Source: Exophiala sp. HKRS030
Taxonomy: Eukaryota > Ascomycota > Eurotiomycetes > Chaetothyriales > Herpotrichiellaceae
DNA: 64,000 nucleotides
Direction of reading: 5' to 3'
NCBI GenBank assembly: GCA_023897205.1
Contig: JAHWDD010000005.1
Coordinates: forward strand, 992,001 to 1,056,000
A model generated the notes under the pieces. The model had not been told where the DNA came from. It was given only the letters and a program-made list of their open reading frames with translations, and ran no database searches. The position numbers and the translations under genes were made by a program. Below, piece after piece: positions 54,262-64,000 of the stretch (its first letter is position 1; every line of letters begins with the position of its first letter).

Positions 54262-55842
54262 ATGGCTTTACAATTCCGGGAATTAACCATCTCAAAGGCC
54301 CATGATGGCTACAGAAGTGGGAATTTCACAGCTCGACAAGTGGTGGAGTACTATCTCGATCGGATCCAAAGACTGGACAAAGATGCCAGTGGCCCAAACC
54401 TAAACAGCATCCTCGCCGTCTCCAGCACCGCCCTCGCTGAAGCAGATGCGCTGGATACACACCTCAAAAGCACGTCCTCGCTCAAGGGCAGTCTTCACGG
54501 TATACCCGTGGTCATCAAGGACCAAGCCGATACCGCAGACCTTACCACGACGTACGGATCCATTGTTGCAAAAGACAACGTCCCAAAGGAAGATGCCGCT
54601 CTCGTCGCCAAGTTGAAAGCAGCCGGAGCCATCGTTCTCGCAAAGACGACCATGCCAGGTAAGTATTCGACCATCAATCCCTTCTACTGCCCAAACCATC
54701 GTTGAGGCGAAAGCCATCTCACCACACCGATGTATACAGACTGGGCGACATCCTGGCACTCAACATCCTCTGTGTCCGGAGTGACCAAGAATCCGTACGA
54801 TCTGACACGCGACCCGGGAGGCTCCAGCTCCGGCACCGGCACGGCTGTGGCAGCAGATCTAGGCCTGGTAGGAATCGGCGAGGACACAGGCGGGTCCATC
54901 CGTTTGCCATCCTTCTTCTGCGGCCTTGTTGGTCTGCGTTGCACACCGGGCACAATCAGTCGCTTCGGCCTCTCGCCGCTGCTCGTACCCCAAGACACTC
55001 CCGGCCCGATGTGCCGCACCGTTACCGACGCCGCGCTGATGCTCGACGTCCTCGCGGGCTTCGACGAACGAGACCCGTACACCGCAACGGCCGTTATCTC
55101 CGGCCCACCCAAGGGAGGAAGTTACGCGGCCAATCTCTCTGTGGGCAAAATCAAGTCAGCACGACTCGGCATTCTCGAGGGCACCCTCGGGCCTGAGTCA
55201 GACCCGGCCTGCCGCTCCGTAAACAAAGTCTTCAACGACACACTCCAGACACTTCAAGACAACGGCACGACGCTGGTCAATGTCCAGCTCCCAGACCTTG
55301 CGCAGATCCTTTCTCTCACCTTTACGTACCCACAGCGCTCGAGGTCCGATCTGGATGCGTGGTTCGCCCGCCACGCATTCCTCAAAACCGACACAAAGAC
55401 CATCCACGACTCGAAGCAGTATCACCCAGCCCTCGACCTTTTTGAAGACATTGCCCTCGGTCCCGTTACGCCGGAGCGTGATCCAGCTTTTACGTCACGG
55501 CTGCTTGCCCGCGATCGGCTTCAGCAGGCAGTCGTCTCGCTCGTAGCTAAATATGATCTCGACGCTTTGGCCTTCCCAGACTGCCAGATCGCTGCACCGT
55601 TGCTCAAGGATGTCCTTGCTCAACGATGGCTCGCCGGAAAATTCCCCACGAATACGCTTGTCGCGTCACAATCTCTCATGCCTGCGATTTCTGTCCCTGC
55701 TGGGCTAACGCAGGACGGGGCAGGTCCGAGCCTGCCGGTTGGTCTGGAATTGCTGGGTCTGCCGTACCGAGAGCAGACGTTGCTGGAGCTTGCTTATGGT
55801 GTCGAGCAGATTGTTGCGGGTCGGCAGCCGCCTCCGCTGTAA
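54262..55842 (+). CDS. Amidase-signature hydrolase
   Basis: Two exons (54262-54658 and 54740-55842; intron of 81 bases inside the Asp codon of MPDW) give 499 residues. The Ser-cisSer-Lys triad is visible: Lys86 in VIKDQ, the cis-Ser among Ser161-Ser163 in GGSSSGTG, and the nucleophile Ser185 in EDTGGSIRLPS. Length and motifs are ordinary for the amidase-signature family, which hydrolyses carboxylic amides to acid and ammonia. Fungal members of this type act on substrates such as acetamide-like amides, indoleacetamide or fatty amides; the choice is not evident. There is no signal peptide. It faces the MCT-type transporter gene across a short convergent gap. Confidence 0.92.
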
Positions 55843-56053
55843 GATTGGAGGTTAAGGTTATATATATCTTCGAGGCTAACGAAGTGGCGAGTGTTCCTGC
55901 GAGTAAGAGAACCAGTTTGTTTTTCATTGTCATTATTTGACCCAGCATTATCATCTTGTTTGAGGTAACTTGCAGTATATATAGATATTATGAAAGCTCA
56001 TGGCCACGAATTATTCTGAGAAAACGTGATCCGCCATGGAGTTTGGAACTCCT

Positions 56054-57569
56054 CTAGACAAGAAGTCTCTCCCCTCGAGTCTTGACCAAGAGTGCCCACA
56101 GCACTAGTAAGCAGATTGTGCCAGCTCCAAGTAACAGCCCACTCATGAGCTGCACGGCTAGAAAATTGTAACCATCATGACCAGCAGTGTTGGTCTTGAT
56201 CAAGACTCCGGCGATCGGAGCTCCAATCAAGAAGGAGATTCCGGATGCGAACCAACCCATTCCCATCCATGTACCGAGTTGATTTGGATCCTTGCAAATC
56301 TTGGGAAAGACTGTGGGAGGAAGTGCAACCAAGGCTCCCGAGAAACAACCTGGAATAGACGTTGGCTTATCCTAACTTGCCACGAGTAGAGAAGGACAAC
56401 GGCAACTCACCATATAACGCACAGAATGCATAGAGCGCAGGAATATTCCGTACGGCAATCCAACAGAGACACAGCGTTGCCGAGATCGCAGAGCAAGTAA
56501 CCCAAGATACCATGATGCCTACCCTTTGTGCGAGAAGAGCCGACCCCAGGCGCCCCACGATCGAGGTGGCCGAGGCCACCGCCAATGCCCAAAATCCTGT
56601 GGATTCTCGTGTTTCCAAAACAACCTCGGCGTAAGACGGAATGTAGAAGAATGGAACCAGATACCCTAGGAATATTATGAAGGACGCCAACGAATATACC
56701 ATGAAGGGAAGATCCTGTAGCGCCGTCTTGTCAAACAGTTTTCGAGTAGACGACGCTCGTTGCGTTTTTGGGCCGCTGAAAAGCAAGATAGGCACAGCTA
56801 ATCCGAAAATAGCTGTAGCAATGAAGCTCAAGACACGTACAGTCCAAGCGAAACCGACTCGGGGAAGGAGGGATTGGAAAACTGCCACATAGACGACACC
56901 ACCTTCACAGGCCTTTAGCATCAAGTGATTTTGATGAAATAGGCATACTTACCTATACCAATCCCACAAGTCAAGGTACCAAGCGCCAGTGCGCGTCTTT
57001 TCTTGAAAGATGTGCTGACTAGAGCCAGGGAAGGGACGTAGAGAAGTCCTCCTCCAATCCCGATGCACACGCCCTGACTTAGAAAGATCTGATAATATGC
57101 CGTGGACAGGCTCAAGGTAAAGAGGCCAACTAGCACAAGCAATGCACCGACAACGGTCATGGAGCGATATGCTCCGAGATCGAAGAGAGGCCCAGCAAGT
57201 ACACCGATCAAAGATAGAAGGGCGCTTTGGACTGTCCCAACCCAAGCGATCGAGGATGGTGATTCGGAGGGTATGTATGACAGTTGATAAAAGCTTTGAA
57301 AAACGCCAAAGATGAACACAAAGCCCCTGTAGAGAGGTGAGCTACACCACTAATATGCAAATCAAGGACGCGAGTCAAGCACACCATATGTTGATGAAAA
57401 TCAAGAAGCTGCCTAGCACCCGCAGCCAGGCTTTAAGGTCTCCATCCTGCTCTTCAGACAACGTAGCAACCGTGTTGTCCATACTGTCTGTGACAGTCGA
57501 AAGTTCATGGCTGTTCCTCTCACCCCGACGCGCGACCACCTGCTGATCGTCTCCATGAAGCCCACGCAT
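56054..57569 (-). CDS. MFS transporter, monocarboxylate porter-like
   Basis: Four exons (57569-57385, 57326-56953, 56902-56411, 56349-56054) encode 448 residues. The second intron needs the acceptor at 56903, which restores the glycine-rich GIGIGGVVYVAVFQ segment in helix 4-5. An N-terminal hydrophilic region of about 45 residues precedes LRVLGSFLIFINIWGFVFIFGVFQSFYQ, typical of fungal MCT-family carriers (Mch/ESBP6-like). About twelve helices are seen. Such proteins are thought to transport monocarboxylates, riboflavin or other organic acids. Its stop is 211 bases beyond the amidase stop; the two genes converge. Confidence 0.86.
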
Positions 57570-58477
57570 AATATTGTCGACCGGAAAAGAAGAACCGTGG
57601 AGTGGAACCTCTGGCAAGTGTAAACTTGAGTGCAAAGCAACGGGATAGTTGCAACAATATGAGATGGGTATAGGAATAGACGAATAGACGAATTGATAGG
57701 AAGGAAGGAGAGAGGACAATGGCTCCTAGGAACGCAGCCAACGGTAATAGTGAGATCCGGCAAACCTTCCAATATGCAGCATGTGATGTAACCCATTCCC
57801 GTTAAGGTTAGACGATTGCCTCTTTGGGCCAATTTGGCTCTTTTACTGAGCCGGCTACGCGAGAATGCGCCGTATGAGATATCTGAGCAATTTTCACTTT
57901 CTCCTCTTTACACATCACTCCGTCTTTGACGTTGAGGGAAATCCTGAATTATCCTATCATCATAGGAAGCCTGCTCCATGCGGAAAATTCCAATGATCAG
58001 GTCCAGAGATGAACAAAGCAGTTCTGAGGTCTTGCTTTAGCCCAGCGCCATGAAAGATGAGACAACCACCTGTTAAGCTTTGTAGGACAGATTGATCGAT
58101 TCGACAATGTCCAACCAACAATGTTTTGTCCCACAATCCTACAAAGCCTGTCCCCCTTGCCTTTACTAGACAAGCCCTTTGTTACTGACTCTGTTCACCC
58201 GTTTATACCCTCACAATAAGTCCTTGTCTGGGCCCAGAGCTTTGCTCTTCCCACCAAGGCTCTTTGTTCACTGTTTCGTTCTACCGTGATGTCTGTGGGA
58301 ATAGGTTGACTGGAGTATATAGACATGTCATGGAACGATCTAATTGTCAAAGAAACAGCTCCATTGTTTTCAGGATCGATATTAAGATCACCGTCAACGG
58401 CCTTGGCCATCAGAATATACAAATGAGCCTGAAAATGCAACGTAACATTCTTGGGACACTCGATCCACCTGAGAAAC
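57570..58477. other. Divergent intergenic region
   Basis: A 908-base stretch between the MFS start (minus) and the start of the unrecognised plus-strand gene. The frame 58264-58584 on the plus strand lies in another phase and shows no motif. No other feature seen. Confidence 0.5.
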
Positions 58478-59128
58478 ATGGGTCTTTCCGAGATGGTACC
58501 GTCCTTCGACACAGAACTGGTCTCGAGCAACGACTTTCTACGCATATACTTGGAAGAGCTGGAAACATTTCAGCATCTTTATGACCTGCCGCTCAACTCG
58601 ACTGATGAAGAGGAAGGTTCAAGTTCGAACAACAATAAAGGAGGCTTACCGACACTCGATCCGTGTCCTTACCCCGAGCTAATGCGAATCTTCATGTTTG
58701 TTCGGCTAGCATACGGAGCAGCCCTGCGACTATCCGTTCTTTTGCGGCAGTACATGGATGACTCAGAATGGTTTGAAGACCATGGTCAGAAAACTCCCCC
58801 AATGAGTCGGGACGAATTCTTTCGACAATGGTCCAACAAAGACACAGATTTGAGTGCTGATAAGGAACTTCTGTATATCCACAGCCTACTCGCCTTCGTG
58901 CAAAGTCAGGAGCCTCTTATAGCAGATGAGATGAAAAGATTCGCTGCTCTACATCCGGACAGTGTTGCCAACTGGGATCGCGTCAATCGTCCTAGTATTG
59001 ATCTCGACGCCATGGCGTATATAATGCAAAAGGCGGACGAAATGCCCGAGGTTATCAACAGACGATTGCACGGATACATCGGCCAAGAAGTATATCTGTT
59101 CCCAGCCCTGGACGAATCGATCGACTGA
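58478..59128 (+). CDS. Hypothetical protein, 216 aa
   Basis: A single open frame from ATG at 58478. I do not recognise a family. The protein is acidic and helical. A loop at about residues 40-60 is rich in Glu, Ser and Asn, followed by a hydrophobic helix-like segment near 75-95 (LMRIFMFVRLAYGAALRLSVLL), then alternating charged and hydrophobic stretches with Trp residues (SEWF, FFRQWSN). The ending, LFPALDESID, is acidic. The coding frame continues upstream without an ATG (the frame opens at 58451). The regular codon pattern and length suggest a real gene. It could belong to one of the fungal families of unknown function. Confidence 0.6.
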   Translation: MGLSEMVPSFDTELVSSNDFLRIYLEELETFQHLYDLPLNSTDEEEGSSSNNNKGGLPTLDPCPYPELMRIFMFVRLAYGAALRLSVLLRQYMDDSEWFEDHGQKTPPMSRDEFFRQWSNKDTDLSADKELLYIHSLLAFVQSQEPLIADEMKRFAALHPDSVANWDRVNRPSIDLDAMAYIMQKADEMPEVINRRLHGYIGQEVYLFPALDESID

Positions 59129-59413
59129 TCATCGACTGATCATCATCCAAAGGTGACAATATGCATTGCATAGCCACATGTGCTCAATCTCGGTGAGGAT
59201 GGCTGTGCTGGATATCGAACAATATGGAATACGATTTCGACCAACGTTGAGGCTGATCTTTCGTCACTTATCGAGCATGGTGTGGGGTGTAGCTAATTAT
59301 GAGTGCAGCTGAATATGATGAAATTGAATATTAAACGTGTATATTTCTTTCTGTTGACTTCACAAATGCCTCGGAGATGGTGGAAATAAGGATCCGCAAA
59401 GGTCCATTTCACA

Positions 59414-60495
59414 CTATGATCCTATCTCCGTCCCAGTTGTCCTCCTGAAATCTGCAGCAACATACTCCCAGACCTTCGCAGCTGTGCCGTTCTCTTCGAA
59501 TTGTCGGAGTATGTTTTCGACTTTTGGAGCAGCGCTGTCACCTTTACTTGTCAACGAGTACACTCCGCTGCCCGCATGTCCGTCAAGACCCCGGGCTGTA
59601 GGCGTGTCCTGACCCAACATTACGCCATCTGCGCCTTCATTGCCCTCAGCGGGAGGGTATCTGGCACTCGTGGCGAGGAATAGATGACGTTCACCGCACT
59701 CGTCGACAGGTGTTTCAATCAGTGGCATGAGCAGACCAGATATTGCCATGATGGCCCGCAGCCCAAGACCGGTATCCGCTGGAACCTCACGCATAATGCC
59801 ACCTCTGACCACACCGGGAACGTTGTGTACGAAGCTCACATCAGGTGTCTGCCTGGCTAATCTCTGAAGAAGCAATGACTGACATGAGGAGAGCTGGTTG
59901 CGCCATTTTCGCAAAGCAAACCCCTGGCCGGAGATGTTGTCTAAGTCTATCGGGCCTTCGTAAGTTGCCGCTCCAACACTGACGATGCGGCGCAATGACT
60001 TTGCGTTGTGGAGCAGAGGTAAAAGGTTCACGATGAAACGCTGTCGCGAATGTAAAGGCAGGCAAGTCGCCACCGGTAGGCCTTCAGCAGTCGCTGTTCA
60101 GTGTTAGGTTACGAGGCAGCAGAATGTAGGTGTAGGACTATACTTGAAGTGAAAGCCATGGAACCCTGAGTTTGGAAGAGAATGTTGACCGCAGACTCTT
60201 TGCTCTTGATCTGTGTGCAGACTTGATCGACAACTTTCATCAAGCTTACATCTGCTTTAATGAACTCGTACTTGCTGCTGGGCCCGAGCTTCCTGCATTC
60301 GTCCAGGATCCGTTCGGCCGCCTCTTGAGAGCGACCGACGATGTAGACTCGAGAATTGGTAACTCTCGAGGCAAATTTCTTCACAGTGTATTCTCCGACT
60401 CCACTGGTACCTCCAACAAAGACGGCTACCAGGCCGGTAGGAAAGGACGAGGCAATGTGCTTGTTGGACTCAATAACTTCGTTGAGGTCGACCAT
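59414..60495 (-). CDS. Atypical short-chain dehydrogenase/reductase
   Basis: Two exons (60495-60144 and 60093-59414; intron of 50 bases) encode 343 residues. The cofactor motif is GGTSGVGE near residues 28-35, then VYIVGRSQEAAERI and FIKADVSL (a DV after strand 3). The segment LRRIVSVGAATYEGPIDLDNI occupies the place of the catalytic Ser, but a standard YxxxK is not seen, and there is a long C-terminal extension. It belongs to a fungal SDR group with EGLP-T-LP-SRxRFI (here AEGLPVATCLPLHSRQRFI); members are often next to regulators or in biosynthetic clusters. It is divergent from the Zn2Cys6 gene by 234 bases, so shared regulation is likely. Confidence 0.85.
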
Positions 60496-60729
60496 GTTCG
60501 CGACTTGTGTGGCAGCATACTGGAAAGAGGAACTAAACAGATGAAAGGAGAGACAGATGTCTTTTATACCTGGACAGCTCTCAGCAGCTCATCGACCTTT
60601 GCATCACAGTAGTAGGTCTGGATGTTTAGATCGCAGCGCTAAACCGCAATGAACAATACGGGCCCGAAGAGGTTAAGTTGAATTTTTAGTCATCTGTCCG
60701 GCCACAAGGCGGAGATAAGCAAGATCGAA

Positions 60730-62282
60730 ATGACGCCGAGAGATCCAGACTATTGCACATCTTGTCACCTTTTACCCATCCACGATAGACTTAATCCCTT
60801 TGCGAAAGAGGAACTAGACCATCTCCTTGTCGGACCAGCCATGCCCAAGGCGCGCGCAAACGCGAAACCTGACCCTGGTTTCAACGATTTGACGAACGTG
60901 TTCGTTCTATCCTCTAATTCGGGCGCGACACAAGGTCTTCTTGAAGTTCCCAAGTCTCTCGACGTCGAGACAGTCCGGCAACGACGTGCCCATCAGAAGT
61001 CCCGAGCAGGATGCGATAATTGTAGGGCACGGCGAATCAAGGTAGGCCATCTCCCTCATAGACGTAAATCAGGTTCACTTGCTCATGTGATACACGATAG
61101 TGCAATGAAGGCACACCATGTGAAAATTGTACGCGGAGGAAAGACTCCTGTCGTAGGACAAGACGACCCACATCGGGTACCTCGATTGGAATATCTCCGA
61201 GTCAGCTCGTTATCCCAGGGACTGGATCGAGGTCAGTGGACGTCAATGTGAACCTGCTGCACATGGAACTGTTTCATCACTTTCAAACAAGCACACGGCA
61301 TACTCTCGTTGGTGAATCAGAATTTTGGACCCACGCAATACAATTTTCCTTTCATTTCGATTATGTGATGAATGCAATTTTGTGCGTTGCAGCTCGTCAT
61401 CGTGCTTCATTACAGCCCGGAGAATCGACGTACGTCGCAGCAGCCAGTAATCATTTGTCCCGGACGTTGGGCAGATTTCGATATGAAATGTCTCGCCCGT
61501 TTCCTTCGATGCATTTGGATGCTTTCATTCTCACGTCCCTGTTGCTCCATTACGAGTTCTGGATGGGTGACGATTTTATGACGCCTCGGGATGATACCTG
61601 CAATATGCATACAGTGAACGCACTGACAGATCATCTATTCTCGTACTGCTCAAGTATGAAGCAAGTTTTCTTAAAATGCGTGCCACACGCACTTGGCCAA
61701 TCGTCGGTGTGCATGCCGCACATACGATGCAACTCTCCCATCGAATTCCTGACCACAATGAGCGAACAGAAGAATGGGGAACTGAGGAATAAGTACCGAG
61801 AGCGTCTTTTGCGCAGTCCCGTCAGCCTAGATCTACTCGACCTTGGCGACATGGTCGACTCAGAGCCTGTTAGGGAGACTCATCATGAATTGAAGGATGA
61901 CACTCCTGCTGTCTCTGAGCGTGAAAATGGCGGAGGTGAGATGGCCGAGTACGAGCGAGCCATCACTGGCTTATCACTCCTTCTATCATTTCTTCCCAAC
62001 AACCATTCGCAGCCAAATGGAGAACTTCAGAGCATTGACAACTCTTTTGTCAAGACGATATTACCCGAGTTGGCCAGCTACATCCTCCTGTTTCCAGTCA
62101 TGTGCCACGGACAATTTGCTTTCAAAGTTCAGCAAAGCGACCTACGGGCTCTGATTGTACTGTACCACTTCTACCGTGCCGTGGGGATTCTGCTTCCGTC
62201 GCGCGAATATTGGTGGGCACATCATCGTGCCAGAGCTTCGGAACAGATTCTGCATGATTGGTTGACAAGACAAATATCCTGA
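60730..62282 (+). CDS. Zn2Cys6 transcription factor
   Basis: Two exons (60730-61041 and 61101-62282; intron of 59 bases) give 497 residues. As in the gene at 29409, the zinc cluster is split before its third cysteine: KSRAGCDNCRARRIK | CNEGTPCENCTRRKDSC, and it lies far from the start at about residues 95-121. In the second half the usual acidic residue after the third Cys is Asn. The rest forms a regulatory region with TSTRHTL, YVMNAILCVAARH and a helical C-terminus, as in sterol-uptake-control-like C6 factors. Its start is 234 bases from that of the divergent SDR, which is a candidate target. Confidence 0.84.
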
Positions 62283-63146
62283 AGCAAGCCGGCTAAATCA
62301 CTTTTGATTGACCTGCTTTCAAAGTCTAAGAAGGATAGTGCGTTGGAAACTGTATGACCCGGGCCAGCGCCCTTCTCCTCCTGGGTGCCCTGGCAAGAAA
62401 GCTTTCATAAACGGGACACTCGTGAAGTAATGGAAAAAGCGACGCTCAAATTACTCCGCCGCCACCTCATAGGTGAATCTGCAAATTACGAGTATGCTTT
62501 TCTTTTGACTCTGAAGGAGGTCTCCAGACAGCTCACACAACCAATGAAACTGAGATCTGTTGCAACCTGGTTGCCTTCATCCGCGCAGATATACGACATA
62601 TACCTTGGCAAAGGTTGGCCATAGTACCGGCGACTTCGCTCTCACTTGCCCGCGCAACACCCATCCCGTATGGACCGATTGTCATCCTATAGAGGCACTC
62701 AACACGCATAAGGCATTGAAGCTTTCCCTCTTCGAGGGCAACCGGCGTCCAGCCAAGGCCACTTACGCGACAACACGACGATTCAAGCGTTGGGACCCCT
62801 AACCCCAAATCAGTTGCTGGCTTAGTTGCGTGGGATATGCCCACTCTAGCCAAGGATGTCGAGGCAATCAGATAGTACGGAGATCATTTGCCTTGTTGTC
62901 CCCTTTCACCATCATTGCTCCTTCTGGCCGCTCACATGGCACTCAGCAGACCATGCATCCAGACCTGGTCTGCGGGGAAGATAATTTGGGATACCACGAT
63001 AGCCATGTACCCACGGAAAGGGCTACTCTGTGCAGGGACATGACACATATAGCGCTGTTGTCTAGGCCTTGCGATTCTCTCGCTTACCAACAGTCTCTTC
63101 TCTCGTGACCATACTCTCTCGTGTTTCAACATCCACGACGCTGACA
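62283..63146. other. Intergenic region
   Basis: An 864-base gap before the permease gene. A frame at 62385-62624 is basic and helical in translation but has no recognised motif and no clear start context. It may be an unrecognised small gene or debris. Confidence 0.45.
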
Positions 63147-64000
63147 ATGGACGCCTACGATGAAGGTCCCTCGCGGTGGCAACGGTTCAGACACGCCTTC
63201 ACATCTCCCTCCGCATTCCACCAAGCCCTGAGACTCAAGAGCTCGACGTCCATCCTGATCAACGAAGATCTCGCACCTTCCCCGCCGAGCAGACAAACAT
63301 GGACACTCTGGAACTACTTCGCCTACTGGTGGAGCGAGTCCTGGAATGTTTCAACATGGTCCGTCGGTGCCGCGTTCATCACCTTGGGTGCAAGCATCCG
63401 CGACGCTCTACTCGTCGTCTTTTTTGCCAACCTGCTCTCCGCGGTGGTCATCGTCCTCAATGGTCGAGCTGCGTCGAGATACCACATCGGATACCCAGTC
63501 ATCTCCCGGTCCAGCTTCGGCATCTACGGCGAGTACTTTGTTGTTGTCCTACGTTCGATTCTGGGTATAATCTGGGGTGGCGTACAACTCTACTTTGAAG
63601 GCCAGTTCATCTCGGTATGCCTGAGATGCATTTTCCCCGGCTGGGAGAAGATCCACAACAGTATCCCGGCAGATCAGTACATCACAACACAAGTCATGGT
63701 CGGCTTCTTCTTGGCTTTCCTGTTTACGATCCCTTTCCTCTTCATTCACACCTCCAAGATCCAACATCTCTTCAGCGTCAAGTCCGTCATCATGCCTGCC
63801 GCTGGCTTGGGTATCGTCATCTGGGCCACGAGCCAGAACGGTGGTGTTTCTTCAGGAAGTCTCGAGAATTCGGGTGCCAAACCCTCTACCTCGGTATTGG
63901 CATGGGGTATCATTTCACAATTCAACTCGGTCATGGGAGCCAATTCGGCACTTTTGGTGACAGTGCCTGATTTGGCGCGATACTCCAAGACCAAGAACGC
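63147..64000 (+). CDS. NCS1-family nucleobase/allantoin-type permease, 5' part
   Basis: A frame open from ATG at 63147 to the end of the window (284 complete codons); the 3' part lies outside. Near residue 25 comes LKSSTSILINEDLAPSPPSRQTW, then LWNYFAYWWSESWNVSTWSVGAAFITLGAS, the helix-1 signature of nucleobase-cation-symport-1 carriers. The segments RYHIGYPVISRSSFGIYGEYF, an IWGGVQLYFEGQF helix and FNSVMGANSALLVTVPDLARY are also typical of the Fur-type uracil, uridine and allantoin permeases. The missing part should contain the remaining helices. Plasma-membrane location and proton-coupled uptake are family knowledge; the substrate cannot be assigned. Confidence 0.93.
   Translation, partial: MDAYDEGPSRWQRFRHAFTSPSAFHQALRLKSSTSILINEDLAPSPPSRQTWTLWNYFAYWWSESWNVSTWSVGAAFITLGASIRDALLVVFFANLLSAVVIVLNGRAASRYHIGYPVISRSSFGIYGEYFVVVLRSILGIIWGGVQLYFEGQFISVCLRCIFPGWEKIHNSIPADQYITTQVMVGFFLAFLFTIPFLFIHTSKIQHLFSVKSVIMPAAGLGIVIWATSQNGGVSSGSLENSGAKPSTSVLAWGIISQFNSVMGANSALLVTVPDLARYSKTKN

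Noticed and set aside
59119..59142. Tandem ATCGACTGATC duplication at the end of the unknown gene
   Set aside because: A two-copy 12-base duplication at a stop codon is trivial and may be simple slippage.
1..64000. CRISPR arrays, bacterial insertion sequences, prophage
   Set aside because: Spliced fungal genes throughout and no spaced direct repeats; the window is eukaryotic.

Overview
The window is nuclear DNA of a filamentous ascomycete (Pezizomycotina). Nearly every gene carries short GT-AG introns of about 48-138 bases. The gene content is typically fungal: Zn2Cys6 and C2H2 regulators with fungal transcription-factor middle regions, a cytochrome P450, GMC oxidoreductase, four transporters of the fungal MFS and NCS1 type, a rhodopsin-like integral membrane protein, a PAR32/DUF3602 protein, and fungal forms of THO subunit 5 and Trm140. 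The density of catabolic and transport genes would fit a Eurotiomycete, perhaps a Chaetothyriales-like species, but that assignment is an inference. All exon boundaries given here were worked out by eye from splice signals, reading frame and remembered family motifs.

Layout. Bases 1-3593 hold no gene I can support, but they carry a dense group of short palindromic TACTCCGTA/TACGGAGTA elements and a G-rich microsatellite. At 3.6-7.5 kb there are a DUF3602 protein, a seven-helix membrane protein and a small protein with two PPxY motifs. From 8.1 to 23.0 kb lies a compact putative catabolic cluster: MFS anion permease, GMC oxidase, aldehyde dehydrogenase, Zn2Cys6 regulator, P450, cupin and fumarylacetoacetase-family hydrolase. 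Its logic would be uptake, hydroxylation or demethylation, oxidation of alcohol to aldehyde to acid, and finally carbon-carbon hydrolysis of a diketo acid. The usual ring-cleaving dioxygenase and maleylacetoacetate isomerase are not present.

From 24.5 to 34.4 kb there is housekeeping content: THOC5 and Trm140 from a divergent promoter, a PAQR/Izh-type membrane protein with an overlapping upstream ORF, a Zn2Cys6 factor and a 1,027-residue F-box protein rich in CxxC motifs. Bases 34.4-36.7 kb are an AT-rich gene-free gap. From 36.7 to 50.1 kb come a PRISE-type reductase, a rhodopsin-like membrane protein, an MFS drug antiporter, an SDR, a clearly broken succinate-semialdehyde-type dehydrogenase pseudogene, and a C2H2/fungal_trans regulator. 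The stop codon of that regulator lies at the point where the decayed dehydrogenase begins. From 50.9 to 64 kb there are a SUN-domain (Slp1-like) protein, an amidase, an MCT-type MFS carrier, an unrecognised protein, an atypical SDR, a second Zn2Cys6 factor built like the first, and the 5' part of an NCS1 nucleobase-type permease that runs off the end of the window.
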